From NCBI GenBank assembly GCA_001642945.1, contig LGRT01000034.1, forward strand, positions 1 through 64,000: 64,000 bases of DNA. Reading direction: 5' to 3'. This DNA is from Rhodobacteraceae bacterium SB2. GTDB taxonomy: Bacteria; Pseudomonadota; Alphaproteobacteria; Rhodobacterales; Rhodobacteraceae. The notes under the pieces are model-generated. The model was not told where the DNA came from, made no database searches, and saw only the letters and a program-made list of their open reading frames with translations. Shown piece after piece: positions 39,168 to 49,074 of this stretch. Position 1 is the stretch's first letter; every line of letters begins with the position of its first letter. The position numbers and the translations under genes were made by a program.

Positions 39168-39882
39168 TATGCGCTTTAGGCGCAATAGCTCGTTTCGTCG
39201 CGCATCGCAGGTTACGTGTTCCTTGGGAACCCGCTGTCAGAATCAGGTTTTATGTGGCCGCGTGGATTAAAAAATTGCGCGTTTAAAGCGTTTGTCGCTG
39301 CACAACGCCACTCTCAATCGTAGAATATTCAAAACTTTCAGATCAGACTGGGAAACATGAGGTTAAAGCAGGTCTATTTGAGCCACCTATTTTACCAAAA
39401 ACTCCCTGGAACAAAGGTGCACACCCAAATAAACGTTATAAGAAAAGCGCATATTTAGACATTTTTGACATGTTTCAATCAGTATATATAGACCCGATAC
39501 TTTGCCGCATGCGACCAAAGTTAATGCATTAAAAATGCTTAAATTAAGAGCATATGCGCATTGATAAAGGAAAACAGCTAAAGCGCCGTGACCAAACTGC
39601 ATCAAAAGCCATTGGATAAGTTTGAGATCTTGCTTTGGTATTTTGCGGAACATATCACGCAAAATGAATCGGCGGGCTATCGCTATATGTGTTTGCATAA
39701 AGCTCAAGTTCTTCTGCTAACCTTTAAGAAAAACTCAGTTTTTCTCAAGTGATGACATACCCAGGCATATTTAAGCCTCTGGCGTAACTTGCAAGTTGAG
39801 ATTTGGAAAAAATTCCAGACTGTGAAGTCAAGTAATTTTATTTGAAAATTTTTAAAAAAACCGATTGACCAACCCCACACAT

Positions 39883-39929
39883 ATACGTCAATTTGTGCAA
39901 ATTGGCTCGCATGACACAAGATGTGGTGT
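39883..39929 (+). promoter_or_regulatory. Tandem NrdR-box-like sites upstream of nrdJ
   Basis: The downstream site ACACAAGATGTGGTGT (39914-39929) matches 13 of 16 positions of the NrdR consensus ACACWATATATWGTGT. A weaker site, ATACGTCAATTTGTGC (39883-39898), matches 9 of 16 and lies exactly 31 bases upstream, i.e. three helical turns, the spacing usual for paired NrdR boxes. A TTGACC -35-like hexamer at 39865-39870 places the boxes over and just after the promoter, fitting repression. NrdR is the ATP/dATP-sensing repressor of ribonucleotide reductase genes. Confidence 0.6.
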
Positions 39930-39974
39930 TAGGGCAGGGCGGCAGACGAAATGAAATGGTTGTTTGACCTTCGG

Positions 39975-40026
39975 AAACACGCGTTGGGGCTCAGATGGCC
40001 GTTGCGCCAATCAGCCGGGAACCGGC
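39975..40026 (+). promoter_or_regulatory. Structured 5' leader of nrdJ
   Basis: Two helices can be drawn between the NrdR boxes and the ribosome-binding site. The first pairs GCG with CGC and, inside a symmetric internal loop, GGC with GCC around TCAGATG. The second is a 5-bp hairpin GCCGG-GAA-CCGGC (40014-40026). The AGAGG ribosome-binding site follows at 40037-40042. I do not see a B12 box. A cis-regulatory RNA upstream of nrdJ has been described in marine bacteria; whether this is that motif needs a covariance-model test. Confidence 0.35.
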
Positions 40027-40050
40027 GAGTATAAAAAGAGGCACGTTAAA

Positions 40051-43000
40051 ATGAAAATTGAACGCAATTTTACAAAAAAATCAGCCGATGCATATGGCGG
40101 GATTGAGTTTGTCACCACATCCTCAGAAATCAAAAATCCCGACGGTACGGTTGTTTTTTCGCTTGAGAATATTGAAGTGCCAGCGACATGGTCGCAGGTT
40201 GCAAGCGATGTAATTGCGCAGAAATATTTTCGCAAAGCGGGCGTACCGACCGAATTGAAGCGCGTTAAGGAGGCAGGCGTGCCCGAGTTTCTTTGGCGCT
40301 CGGTCGCGGCATCACCCTCAACGCCGATCACCGGCGAAACGTCTTCAAAGCAGGTATTCAACCGTTTGGCGGGAGCTTGGGCGTATTGGGGCTGGAAGGG
40401 CGGCTATTTTTCAACCGAAGAGGATGCGCGCGCGTATTATGACGAAATGCGCCATATGCTGGCGACCCAGCGCGCTGCGCCCAACAGTCCACAATGGTTC
40501 AATACAGGCCTGCATTGGGCTTATGGTATTGATGGTCCAAGCCAGGGTCACCATTACGTGGATTACAAAACCGGCAAGCTTGTAAAATCAAAATCTGCTT
40601 ATGAGCATCCGCAACCACACGCTTGCTTCATTCAATCAGTCTCAGATGATTTGGTGAATGAGGGTGGTATTATGGATCTGTGGGTGCGCGAAGCGCGCCT
40701 GTTCAAATACGGATCCGGCACCGGCACTAACTTTAGTTCATTGCGCGGCGATGGTGAGCCGCTTTCTGGGGGCGGAAAATCATCCGGTCTGATGGGCTTC
40801 TTAAAAATTGGTGACCGCGCCGCTGGGGCGATAAAATCGGGCGGTACAACGCGCAGAGCCGCCAAAATGGTCATTTGTGACGCGGATCATCCCGATATTG
40901 AAAATTTCATCAATTGGAAAGTGAAAGAAGAACAAAAGGTTGCCAGTATCGTCGCGGGCAGTAAAATGCATGAGGCCAAGCTGAATGAAATATTTGCCGC
41001 AATCCGGGCTTGGGATGGAAGCAGCGAAGATTCGGTAGATCCAAGCAAGAACACCTCTTTGAAATCGGCAATTCGGGCGGCAAAGAAAGTTGCTATCCCG
41101 GAAACATATGTGAAGCGGGTTCTGGATTACGCCACGCAGGGCTATGATAGCATTGAATTCCCAACCTATGATACAGATTGGGATAGCGAGGCCTACGCCT
41201 CTGTGTCGGGTCAAAACTCAAACAACTCAATTCGCGTAACAGATGCGTTTCTGAAGGCGGTGGAAAACGATGCGGATTGGGAATTGCTACGTCGTACGGA
41301 TGGATCGGTCGCCAAAACCATCAAAGCCCGGAAGCTGTGGCAGGATGTTGGACATGCGGCTTGGGCCTGCGCCGATCCGGGCATTCAATATCACGATACG
41401 GTAAACGCTTGGCATACATGCCCCGAAGATGGTGAAATCCGCGGCTCTAACCCGTGTTCAGAATATATGTTCTTGGATGATACGGCCTGTAACTTGGCCT
41501 CTATGAATTTATTAACGTTCTTAAAGGACGGAAAATTCCAATCTGCCGATTACATGCACGCGACGCGGCTTTGGACTGTGACGTTGGAAATTTCTGTGAT
41601 GATGGCGCAGTTCCCATCAAAAGAGATTGCGCAGCGGTCTTATGATTTTAGAACGCTTGGTTTGGGTTATGCCAATATTGGCGGTTTGCTCATGAATATG
41701 GGCTACGGCTATGACAGCGTAGAGGGGCGTGCGCTTTGCGGGGCATTAACCGCATTAATGACCGGTGTGAGCTACGCAACAAGCGCTGAAATAGCGGGTG
41801 AATTGGGGGCGTTCCCGGGGTATAAAAAGAACGCCGAGCATATGCTGCGCGTGATCCGCAATCATCGGAACGCGGCGCAAAGCGCCGTGGATGGGTATGA
41901 AAAACTGGACGTAAAACCGTTGCCGCTGGATGCCGCGAATTGCCCGGATCAAAGCCTGGTAGAGCTTGCCCGCAACAGCTGGGATCAAGCGTTGGATCTG
42001 GGGCAGAAGCACGGCTATCGCAACGCGCAAACGACCGTAATTGCGCCCACGGGCACGATTGGGCTGGTTATGGATTGTGATACTACCGGCATCGAGCCCG
42101 ATTTCGCGCTTGTAAAGTTTAAAAAGCTTGCAGGAGGTGGATATTTTAAAATCATCAACCGTTCAGTGCCCGGAGCGCTCGAAAAGCTTGGCTATAGTAG
42201 TTCGAAAATAGAAGAGATTGTGTCATATGCGGTGGGTCATGGAAGCATTGGTAACGCGCCCGCGATCAACCATACGAGCTTAATCGGACATGGGTTTGGA
42301 AAAACAGAGCTGGATAAGATTGAAGCGGCGCTGGCCTCTGCTTTTGACATCCGCTTTGTGTTCAATCAATGGACGCTGGGCGCTGATTTTTGTACGAAAG
42401 TGTTGGGCATTCCTGCGGCTAAGCTGAATGATCCAAGCTTTGACCTGCTGCGTCATTTGGGTTTCTCAAAGGCTGAAATTGATGCTGCAAATGATCATGT
42501 ATGCGGAACCATGACGCTTGAGAATGCGCCGCATCTGTCAGAATCGCATTATGAAATCTTTGATTGCGCCAACCCATGTGGAAAAAAAGGCAAGCGCTTT
42601 CTAAGCGTGAACAGTCATATTTACATGATGGCTGCTGCGCAGTCATTTATTTCGGGTGCTATCTCAAAGACCATTAACATGCCAAATGATGCGACAATTG
42701 AAGATTGTCAAAAGGCTTATGAGTTGAGCTGGTCATTGGGTGTAAAGGCAAACGCTTTATATCGCGATGGATCGAAGCTTTCGCAACCTTTAGCCGCGGC
42801 GCTGGTTGAGGACGACGATGAGGCCGCGGAAATACTTGAAACGGGCAGCCAACAAGAAAAAGCAGCGGTAATTGCTGAAAAAATTGTTGAGAAAGTCGTC
42901 GTAAAAGAGATTATAAAATCACATCGCGAAAAGATGCCGCATCGCCGCAAAGGTTATACCCAAAAAGCCATCGTCGGCGGGCACAAAGTCTACCTTAGAA

Positions 43001-43686
43001 CCGGCGAATATTCTGATGGTGCTTTGGGCGAAATCTTCATCGATATGCATAAAGAAGGCGCCGGCTTCCGCGCTATGATGAATAATTTTGCAATCGCGGT
43101 ATCCGTTGGCTTACAATATGGTGTGCCGCTGGAAGAATTTGTAGACGCCTTTACGTTTACGAAATTTGAGCCGGCGGGCATGGTGCAGGGCAACGACAGC
43201 ATCAAAAATGCGACGTCGATCCTTGATTATATATTCCGGGAATTGGCCGTCAGCTATCTGGATCGCACGGATCTTGCACATGTGGCACCGGAGGGGGCAG
43301 CCTTTGATGATTTGGGGCGTGGACAAGATGACACGGTTCAAAATGTTCAAGAAGTCACAGAAGATGCAGCGTCTAAGTCACTGGCAGTGCTGAAAAAAAT
43401 CAGTTCGTCTGGTTATTTGCGCAAGCGTCTGCCCGAAGATTTAGCCATGCTGCAAGGCGGCGCCGCAGAGGTTGCTGATGTCGAGTTGGGTGCTACTCCC
43501 AGCGCGGTATTGGTTGAAACAGAAATAAGCACACCCGCGGTTGCGACTGAAATGGATTTGCGCAGCAAGGCCAAAATGCAGGGTTATGAAGGCGACCCCT
43601 GCGGAGATTGCGGCAATTATACACTGGTGCGTAACGGCACCTGCATGAAATGCAACACCTGCGGAGCAACGTCGGGATGTAGCTAA
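40051..43686 (+). CDS. nrdJ: Adenosylcobalamin-dependent (class II) ribonucleoside-diphosphate reductase
   Basis: A 1211-residue enzyme that reduces ribonucleotides to deoxyribonucleotides using vitamin B12, so it works with or without oxygen. The catalytic core shows the family motifs [43 protein letters not shown] near residue 468, and [23 protein letters not shown]. The C-terminal region carries a TSCPD-type domain and a cysteine-rich tail ([15 protein letters not shown]) that probably binds zinc or relays electrons. This long form is typical of Rhodobacterales. ATG 40051 has AGAGG eight bases upstream; an open frame extends further 5' but overlaps the regulatory leader. A terminator follows. 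Confidence 0.96.
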   Translation: MKIERNFTKKSADAYGGIEFVTTSSEIKNPDGTVVFSLENIEVPATWSQVASDVIAQKYFRKAGVPTELKRVKEAGVPEFLWRSVAASPSTPITGETSSKQVFNRLAGAWAYWGWKGGYFSTEEDARAYYDEMRHMLATQRAAPNSPQWFNTGLHWAYGIDGPSQGHHYVDYKTGKLVKSKSAYEHPQPHACFIQSVSDDLVNEGGIMDLWVREARLFKYGSGTGTNFSSLRGDGEPLSGGGKSSGLMGFLKIGDRAAGAIKSGGTTRRAAKMVICDADHPDIENFINWKVKEEQKVASIVAGSKMHEAKLNEIFAAIRAWDGSSEDSVDPSKNTSLKSAIRAAKKVAIPETYVKRVLDYATQGYDSIEFPTYDTDWDSEAYASVSGQNSNNSIRVTDAFLKAVENDADWELLRRTDGSVAKTIKARKLWQDVGHAAWACADPGIQYHDTVNAWHTCPEDGEIRGSNPCSEYMFLDDTACNLASMNLLTFLKDGKFQSADYMHATRLWTVTLEISVMMAQFPSKEIAQRSYDFRTLGLGYANIGGLLMNMGYGYDSVEGRALCGALTALMTGVSYATSAEIAGELGAFPGYKKNAEHMLRVIRNHRNAAQSAVDGYEKLDVKPLPLDAANCPDQSLVELARNSWDQALDLGQKHGYRNAQTTVIAPTGTIGLVMDCDTTGIEPDFALVKFKKLAGGGYFKIINRSVPGALEKLGYSSSKIEEIVSYAVGHGSIGNAPAINHTSLIGHGFGKTELDKIEAALASAFDIRFVFNQWTLGADFCTKVLGIPAAKLNDPSFDLLRHLGFSKAEIDAANDHVCGTMTLENAPHLSESHYEIFDCANPCGKKGKRFLSVNSHIYMMAAAQSFISGAISKTINMPNDATIEDCQKAYELSWSLGVKANALYRDGSKLSQPLAAALVEDDDEAAEILETGSQQEKAAVIAEKIVEKVVVKEIIKSHREKMPHRRKGYTQKAIVGGHKVYLRTGEYSDGALGEIFIDMHKEGAGFRAMMNNFAIAVSVGLQYGVPLEEFVDAFTFTKFEPAGMVQGNDSIKNATSILDYIFRELAVSYLDRTDLAHVAPEGAAFDDLGRGQDDTVQNVQEVTEDAASKSLAVLKKISSSGYLRKRLPEDLAMLQGGAAEVADVELGATPSAVLVETEISTPAVATEMDLRSKAKMQGYEGDPCGDCGNYTLVRNGTCMKCNTCGATSGCS

Positions 43687-44186
43687 GAGACAAGGGGTGG
43701 GTGCGCTCGCCCCCGAACGGCGTTCAGGCCACAGGCAAAAAAATATAGATATCGAGCGGTAAAAATGATGAGCTTGAACGGCGAAACTAAAGGGGGGCTT
43801 AATGCCTCCCTTTTTTTATGGCTACAGCACAGACAGTGAACTGATTTTTTTTAATATCTTTCTGACAAAACGGGCCAATACATCGCGTATTGGAGTTTTC
43901 AGTAATCTGGCGGCCGCGCTGGCCAAAACTGCTTATGCAGGGCATGCGCGTCTTGATCAAATTTGTTCCATCCCCGGCTAAACGGTAAAACGTTTGAATT
44001 TCAACAAAATTAATCGCCAGAAGCGCGATCTAACTGCGCCGAACGCGTAATTCCAAATAAATGCGCTTGTCTTTAAGACTGGCTTTCTGTCCAACAATAC
44101 CTTTACGCAACAAAGTAGATTTCTAAAATAACACCCCATAATACTGAGGCCTTATTCTTAAGGCCGATAAACAACCCCCTCTAAAC
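43687..44186. other. Intergenic region after nrdJ
   Basis: 500 bases between convergent genes. It holds the nrdJ terminator at 43791-43817 and, near the other gene, a 7-bp hairpin GGCCTTA/TAAGGCC with loop TTCT (44148-44165) that lacks a T run. No coding sequence is supported. Confidence 0.5.
43791..43817 (+). terminator. Rho-independent terminator of nrdJ
   Basis: GGGGGGC pairs with GCCTCCC (one G-T pair) around loop TTAAT and is followed by seven T. Confidence 0.85.
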
Positions 44187-44831
44187 TTATGTTTTTAGAC
44201 TTTTATTCTCTTTAAGCTCGGCAATTACTTGCGTCCATAAAGCAGCGGGTTGTGCGCCTGGAACCGCGTGTTGGCCCGCAACGATGAACGTGGGCACCGA
44301 GTTCACCCCCATTTCACGCGCAGATGCATCGCGCGCGTGCGTTTCCTCTTTGTCCGCCTCTGAGTTCAAAAGTTTCAAGACCATAGCCGCATCCATGCCG
44401 CAGCTATCGGCAATATCGGCGAGCACTTCAATATCTCCAATATTTCGTCCCCGTTGAAAATAGGCTTCAAATAGCAAGTCCACCACGGAATTTTGTTTCT
44501 CTTCCACACCTGCCCAATGGATCAACCGATGGGCATCAAGCGTATTCGGTGTATGTGATATTGCTTCTAAATTCAATGCAAGCCCTACCTTTTCAGCATG
44601 CTCAACCACGGGCGCGTAGGCTTTAACCGCTGCCTCTTTACCGCCAAATTTCGTTTCTAGATAAGTACGCCGATCCATTCCCTGCGCCGGCATCTCTGGA
44701 TTGAGTTGAAACGGGTGCCAACGAATATTAAAAATTAAGTTAACTTTTCCTTCTAATGCCTTCTCAAGGTTTGCTTTTCCAATAAAGCACCATGGGCAAA
44801 TCGGATCAGAAATAATGTCTAAATTAACCAT
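44187..44831 (-). CDS. DsbA-family oxidoreductase (FrnE-like)
   Basis: A 214-residue cytoplasmic thioredoxin-fold protein without a signal peptide. The redox motif CPWC is at residues 12-15 (SDPICPWCFIG), followed by the helical insert and NSVPTFIV with the cis-proline. The subgroup includes FrnE and 2-hydroxychromene-2-carboxylate isomerase relatives, and members act in oxidative-stress defence or as disulfide isomerases. Its start overlaps the end of the acyl-CoA ligase gene by eight bases, so the two are co-expressed, but a joint pathway is not obvious. Confidence 0.9.
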   Translation of the reverse strand: MVNLDIISDPICPWCFIGKANLEKALEGKVNLIFNIRWHPFQLNPEMPAQGMDRRTYLETKFGGKEAAVKAYAPVVEHAEKVGLALNLEAISHTPNTLDAHRLIHWAGVEEKQNSVVDLLFEAYFQRGRNIGDIEVLADIADSCGMDAAMVLKLLNSEADKEETHARDASAREMGVNSVPTFIVAGQHAVPGAQPAALWTQVIAELKENKSLKT

Positions 44832-46359
44832 TCAAGTTATTCCAGTTTAAGGCCAAGGCGCGACGTTGGATTTTACCATTGGCGGCCATGGGCAACGCGT
44901 TACAGCGGATATAAGTCTTCGGGCATTTATACGCTGCGAGATGATGTTTTGCAAAACGATCTAATGTGGTGCCATCCAGCTCTGCCTCGGCCATATAAAA
45001 CCCCGCAATGACAAAGCTGTTTGGCTTGATTTCTATCGATGTCACCGCAATATTTACAACCCCCGGACACGTTTGCATGACGGTTTCAACCTCTAAAGGC
45101 GCCACCCGAAAACCTCCCGCATTCATCATATCATCAGCGCGTCCGCGATATGTGATTGTACCATCCTTCTCCATGATAGCCAGATCGCCGGTTAGAAACC
45201 AATCGCCGCGAAAACAAGCTTGCGTAGCCTGCGCCGCGCCAAAATATCCAAGCATCAACCCCGCGTCAGAGCGATGCACACCAATAATTCCAATTGCGCC
45301 ATAAGCAACAGGGTCACCCCCCAGGTCCAGCGGCAGGATTGCAAGTTTACGCCCCCGTTGAGGGCGTCCAAGCGCCCCTTGTTTTAAGCTTAGCTGAGGC
45401 GCATTGGAAATAAATGTCGAACATTCAGACATTCCATAGGCTTCGTAAATAAATGTATTCGTCGCTTTACGCCAATTTTCAGCAATCATCGGAGGCAGCT
45501 TTTCGCCTGCCGATAAACAATGACGCAGGTTGGGCAATTGCAGGTTCTGATCAAACTGCAAAACTTTGCGGTAAACACCCGGAACCGCAGCCATCAGCGT
45601 CACGTTGCGCGTGCGCAATATTGCCGGAAGCCCATCGATCCGATTTGGGTTTTTCAAAACCAAGGCGGTTGCCCCCTTGCTCCAGGGGTCTAATAACCCA
45701 GTGCCCAAGGTGAAGGTCCAATTTAAGGCCCCCGCGTGCAAAAGACGATCGGATGGTTTCAGATGATACCAGTCTTTCATCATCATTCGGCGGGCCCAGA
45801 TCGCGCGATGCGCATGCATAACGGCGCGGGGCTGTCCTGATGTGCCCGAAGTAAACACGATATAAGCCAATCTATTCGGATCACCTCGATCATAGTCACA
45901 AGGCGCCATGTCGCGCAGTGTTGCCAAGGTTGCTTGGGCGATGATCTGTCCATCATATTGGCTGGGCCCCGCCAATTTATGATCAAGCAAAATGGCGCCC
46001 GGCAAAATCAGCGAAACAGCATGGTCAACTTCTTTTTGCGTCCATTGCGCGGGACTGGGCACGGGAATAAGCCCTACAGATATCGCAGCCAAAAAGGTGA
46101 TCGGAAAATCGATAGTGTTTCCCAAGCGCATCAGAACACGATCCTGCGGCTTTAACCCTAAGGATAGAAGCCCCGTTGCGGTTCCACGGATCGCTTGCGT
46201 TAAAGCCCGAAACGTCCATGTTTCAACAGATCCATCCGTATCTATGATTTCAAGCGCTGTTTTCGCAGGAGTTTCATCTCCTGCGTTCAAGACATAGGCC
46301 GCCAAGTTAAATAAATCAGGACAGGGCGTGGCTTGTTCACTATGATATAAAGACACCAT
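44824..46359 (-). CDS. AMP-binding acyl-CoA synthetase (benzoate/short-chain type)
   Basis: A 511-residue adenylate-forming enzyme that activates a carboxylic acid to the acyl-CoA. The AMP-binding P-loop YIVFTSGTSGQPRAVMH lies near residue 163, A5 motif YEAYGMSECS, A7 LTGDLAIMEKDG, A8 YRGRADDMMNAGGFRV and the catalytic lysine in AANGKIQRR near the C-terminus. The sequence is closest in feel to benzoate-CoA ligase-like enzymes; the acid is unknown. I placed the start at ATG 46359 (MVSLYHSEQ); an upstream TTG would run close to the divergent regulator's start. The XRE-cupin regulator opposite may control it. Confidence 0.87.
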   Translation of the reverse strand: MVSLYHSEQATPCPDLFNLAAYVLNAGDETPAKTALEIIDTDGSVETWTFRALTQAIRGTATGLLSLGLKPQDRVLMRLGNTIDFPITFLAAISVGLIPVPSPAQWTQKEVDHAVSLILPGAILLDHKLAGPSQYDGQIIAQATLATLRDMAPCDYDRGDPNRLAYIVFTSGTSGQPRAVMHAHRAIWARRMMMKDWYHLKPSDRLLHAGALNWTFTLGTGLLDPWSKGATALVLKNPNRIDGLPAILRTRNVTLMAAVPGVYRKVLQFDQNLQLPNLRHCLSAGEKLPPMIAENWRKATNTFIYEAYGMSECSTFISNAPQLSLKQGALGRPQRGRKLAILPLDLGGDPVAYGAIGIIGVHRSDAGLMLGYFGAAQATQACFRGDWFLTGDLAIMEKDGTITYRGRADDMMNAGGFRVAPLEVETVMQTCPGVVNIAVTSIEIKPNSFVIAGFYMAEAELDGTTLDRFAKHHLAAYKCPKTYIRCNALPMAANGKIQRRALALNWNNLNG

Positions 46360-46425
46360 AGGTTTATGTGGTAGAAGGCCCTGCTCAAACTTGCAAGTAT
46401 ATGGCAAATAATCGAAGGCTTGAAC

Positions 46426-47049
46426 ATGTTGGAAACAGATCCAAAATCAATAATCCGGATCGCCCGCGCGAATGGGGGGGACGAATCCGTTGAACCTTTG
46501 AATTTAGGTGCACGCGTACGCGAATTGCGCAAAGCCCGCAATTGGACGCTGGAACAAGCGGCGCAGCAAGCTGGACTTGCCCGCTCGACCTTGTCAAAAA
46601 TTGAAAATAGTCAGATGTCTCCCACCTATGAGGCATTGCGCAAGTTGGCGGTGGGCTTGGAAATTTCTGTGCCACAATTGTTTACGCCGCCCGTGAAAAA
46701 CCAAATAAACGGTCGGATGGCTTCAACAAAATCGGGGCAGGGCACCGCGCATCCGACCACCACCTATGAGCATGAGCTCTTGGCTGAAAGCTTGAGTAAA
46801 AAGAAAATGCTACCTTATCATGCGCGGATTAGAGCGCGCTCGATTGAAGAGTTTGATGGCTGGGTACGCCATGATGGTGAAGAATTTCTTTATGTTCTTA
46901 CCGGAGTGGTAAAACTATTTACCGAGTTTTATGAACCGTTGGAAATGCGCCGAGGTGACAGTGCTTATTATGATGCCACGATGGGGCATAATGTGATTTC
47001 GACCAGCGAAGAAGATGCTACCATTTTGTGGATAACCTCTTTGGGCTGA
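46426..47049 (+). CDS. XRE-family transcriptional regulator with cupin sensor domain
   Basis: A 207-residue DNA-binding protein. The helix-turn-helix lies at about residues 26-80 (LGARVRELRKARNWTLEQAAQQAGLARSTLSKIE, interrupted here for length). A cupin beta barrel follows at about 120-205 (HDGEEFLYVLTGVVKLF, RRGDSAYYDATMGHNVIS). This architecture senses a small ligand and typically controls a neighbouring catabolic operon, so the divergent acyl-CoA ligase-FrnE pair is the natural candidate target. GAAGG precedes ATG 46426 by seven bases. The first 65 bases between the divergent starts must contain both promoters. Confidence 0.9.
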   Translation: MLETDPKSIIRIARANGGDESVEPLNLGARVRELRKARNWTLEQAAQQAGLARSTLSKIENSQMSPTYEALRKLAVGLEISVPQLFTPPVKNQINGRMASTKSGQGTAHPTTTYEHELLAESLSKKKMLPYHARIRARSIEEFDGWVRHDGEEFLYVLTGVVKLFTEFYEPLEMRRGDSAYYDATMGHNVISTSEEDATILWITSLG

Positions 47050-47078
47050 TAACAGCCCGTCAAGGCGTTTAGCGCGTG

Positions 47079-48884
47079 TCATTTCTCGACCCACCAAACA
47101 TCGGGAAGAAAACCAATACGATCGCCATAAAGGGGTAGGTGGTCGGGGTATTTCAAATTGGCTTTATGCGCAATGCGACTGACACCATCATGATAAATTG
47201 GAATGACATAGCGGCCGGCCATTAACACCCGATCCATTGCTCTGGTGATGGTTTGAACATCATCGTGCGATTTGGCATGCACCAATCCTTCAATAAGGCT
47301 GTCCAATGCTGCCGATTTCACCCCCATAAGATTTCGCGTTCCATCGACATCGGCCATCTCTGAACTCCAATATAGTTTTTGTTCATTGCCTGGGCTTAAA
47401 GACAGATCGCGCCGATAGGGCGTCATGTCAAAATCTAGAGCGCGGATACGTTCTGCATATTGCGCCCCATCAACAAGCGAAATCTCGACTTCAACCCCAA
47501 GCCGCTGCAAGGCTTGACTGTAAATATCAAGGATAGATTTATATTCCTGGGCGCCCTGACGCAGCAATATTTCAAACCTGACTGGGGCAGCTTGAGGGTT
47601 CATTAAAACCCCATCGCGCACTTTATAACCCGCTTGCGCCAGCAGCAATTGCGCTTTGCGCATATTCTTGCGGTTGCCCAAAGAGCCATCGCTTTTGGGA
47701 AGCACCATGCCTTCAAGTGTTCCTGGCAACAATTGTTTTGAATACGGGGCTAGTATGTGAGCCACCTCTTCGGGGGCCACCCCGGGTTGCAGTGCCAGTG
47801 ATGAATTGGAAAAATACGAACTGATGCGCGCTTGCCGGTTCGCATTTTGTGCCTCGTTTATATATTCAAAATTGAACGCATGGATAAACGCATCGCGCAC
47901 CCGCCAATCAGCAAATAGAGCACGGCGGCTGTTCATCACCAAACCGCGCATGCCGCTTGGACGCGCATGCGGAATTTCCGATTTGACCACGCGTCCCGAT
48001 GCAATGGCGGGAAACTCAAACTGCGTAGCCCATTTTTCTGCGTTACCTTCGCGAAAAATATCCACCTCGCCGGCCTTGAAGGCTTCAAAAAGCGCGGTTG
48101 CATCGCCAAAATAATCAATTCTAAGCCGTTCAAAGTTCTGCGTGCCTTTTCGAAACGGCAAGTGAGCGCCCCAATACTCAGGATTGCGCGTCAATTCTAT
48201 GAATTTTCCAGCTTCAAGCGCGCTGATTTGATAAGGTGCGGTTGTGATTGGAATAATATCGAGGCCAGAAACCGAAAAATCCAGATCCTGCCATTGGGCT
48301 TTTTTCAAAATAGGCCGCATGCCGGCCAACAGCGCCAGTTCGGGATTGGGGTCGGAAAACGTGAATGTAACCGAGCGCGGGCCCGTGGCGACAGCGCTGG
48401 ATATTTTGGACCATAAACCTCGGTAGCGCCAATGCCCTTCAACGCCCAAAGTCTTATATGACCAGATCACATCTTCAACCGTGACCGGACTTCCATCGCT
48501 AAACCTTGCCTCTGGCCGTAAGGTAAATCTGACCCATTCGCGATTCGTACCAACCTCGATTGATTCGGCCAAAAGCCCGTATAAAGTGAAAGGTTCATCC
48601 CAGCTGCGGCCCATCAAGCTCTCAAAATTCCAAAATCTTAATTGCCATGGGCTGCGACCTTTTAGGATATGCGGGTTGACGGAATCAAACCCACCGACGG
48701 CTCCGATTTTTAACTCTCCACCCTGAGGAGCCTCTGGGTTGGCGTAGGGTAGGGACACAAAATCCGGTGGTAGAGCCGGTTGCCCATACATAGAGATAGC
48801 AGGTCTGGCCTCTGCCCAAAGGATTGGTGCAGACATCAACAACATACAAACTAAAGGGCCGAGGAAGACGCGAAACAAGGACAT
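47079..48884 (-). CDS. Periplasmic oligopeptide-type ABC transporter substrate-binding protein
   Basis: A 601-residue family 5 solute-binding protein. A signal peptide ends near residue 26 (LLMSAPILWAEA). The mature start GQPALPPDFVSLPYANPEAPQGG and the run GGFDSVNPHILKGRSPW match the YejA subgroup, which binds peptides and microcin-C-like compounds. The family signature VEDVIWSYKTLG lies near residue 145. No permease or ATPase genes are next to it, so it is either an orphan binding protein or works with a transporter elsewhere. Confidence 0.9.
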   Translation of the reverse strand: MSLFRVFLGPLVCMLLMSAPILWAEARPAISMYGQPALPPDFVSLPYANPEAPQGGELKIGAVGGFDSVNPHILKGRSPWQLRFWNFESLMGRSWDEPFTLYGLLAESIEVGTNREWVRFTLRPEARFSDGSPVTVEDVIWSYKTLGVEGHWRYRGLWSKISSAVATGPRSVTFTFSDPNPELALLAGMRPILKKAQWQDLDFSVSGLDIIPITTAPYQISALEAGKFIELTRNPEYWGAHLPFRKGTQNFERLRIDYFGDATALFEAFKAGEVDIFREGNAEKWATQFEFPAIASGRVVKSEIPHARPSGMRGLVMNSRRALFADWRVRDAFIHAFNFEYINEAQNANRQARISSYFSNSSLALQPGVAPEEVAHILAPYSKQLLPGTLEGMVLPKSDGSLGNRKNMRKAQLLLAQAGYKVRDGVLMNPQAAPVRFEILLRQGAQEYKSILDIYSQALQRLGVEVEISLVDGAQYAERIRALDFDMTPYRRDLSLSPGNEQKLYWSSEMADVDGTRNLMGVKSAALDSLIEGLVHAKSHDDVQTITRAMDRVLMAGRYVIPIYHDGVSRIAHKANLKYPDHLPLYGDRIGFLPDVWWVEK

Positions 48885-48963
48885 AGCGATACTTTCTATT
48901 CAAGCGAGAGGCAGGTGGCCAGTCCAGCTTATGCTGCCTGAGAGTGGTTTTCAAATTTTTAGC

Positions 48964-48992
48964 TTGGAGCGGGTTCAACAACGCTTTATAAA
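48964..48992 (+). promoter_or_regulatory. Candidate promoter for small RNA or leader
   Basis: TTGGAG and TATAAA are separated by 17 bases on the plus strand. Transcription would start near 48999, just ahead of the two hairpins at 49009-49074. It points away from the peptide-binding protein gene and toward the 3-hydroxybutyrate dehydrogenase. Confidence 0.4.
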
Positions 48993-48998
48993 GCAAGG

Positions 48999-49074
48999 AC
49001 TGCTCGATAGGTTTCTTGCCTGTATGAAACCTGCCTCAATGACTTAGCGCCTGCTTTATGCAGGCGTTTTTTTT
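48999..49074 (+). ncRNA. Candidate small RNA or transcription attenuator, about 76 nt
   Basis: The predicted transcript has a 7-bp hairpin AGGTTTC/GAAACCT (49009-49032), a short single-stranded linker and an intrinsic terminator CGCCTGC/GCAGGCG with eight T (49048-49074). No gene lies upstream on this strand within 1.9 kb, so the terminator needs another transcript to end. Either it is a free-standing small RNA, or it is the leader of the 3-hydroxybutyrate dehydrogenase gene that starts 99 bases further on. No Rfam family recognised by eye. Confidence 0.45.
49048..49074 (+). terminator. Intrinsic terminator upstream of 3-hydroxybutyrate dehydrogenase
   Basis: CGCCTGC pairs perfectly with GCAGGCG around loop TTTAT and is followed by eight T on the plus strand. 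Confidence 0.85.

Larger units (their letters stand above)
39168..40050. other. Long AT-rich gap and 5' leader of nrdJ
   Basis: 883 bases. The last 190 bases hold the nrdJ promoter region, NrdR-like boxes and a structured leader. In the first 690 bases two minus-strand open frames (about 106 and 71 codons) exist, but they have no family resemblance and overlap simple AT-rich sequence, so I do not call genes. I see no RNA gene there. Confidence 0.5.

Noticed and set aside
39387-39919. Two minus-strand open frames (106 and 71 codons) in the gap before nrdJ
   Set aside because: They have no clear ribosome-binding site, no family resemblance and an unusual Cys/Phe/Leu-rich composition typical of random AT-rich sequence. 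One overlaps the nrdJ control region.
39930-40050. Cobalamin riboswitch upstream of nrdJ
   Set aside because: I looked for the B12 box and the GCCACTG-type core and found neither. The hairpins seen do not match the riboswitch layout, so I report only a generic structured leader.
44148-44165. Terminator for the FrnE-like gene
   Set aside because: The GGCCTTA/TAAGGCC hairpin is real but no T run follows on either strand, so I do not call a terminator.
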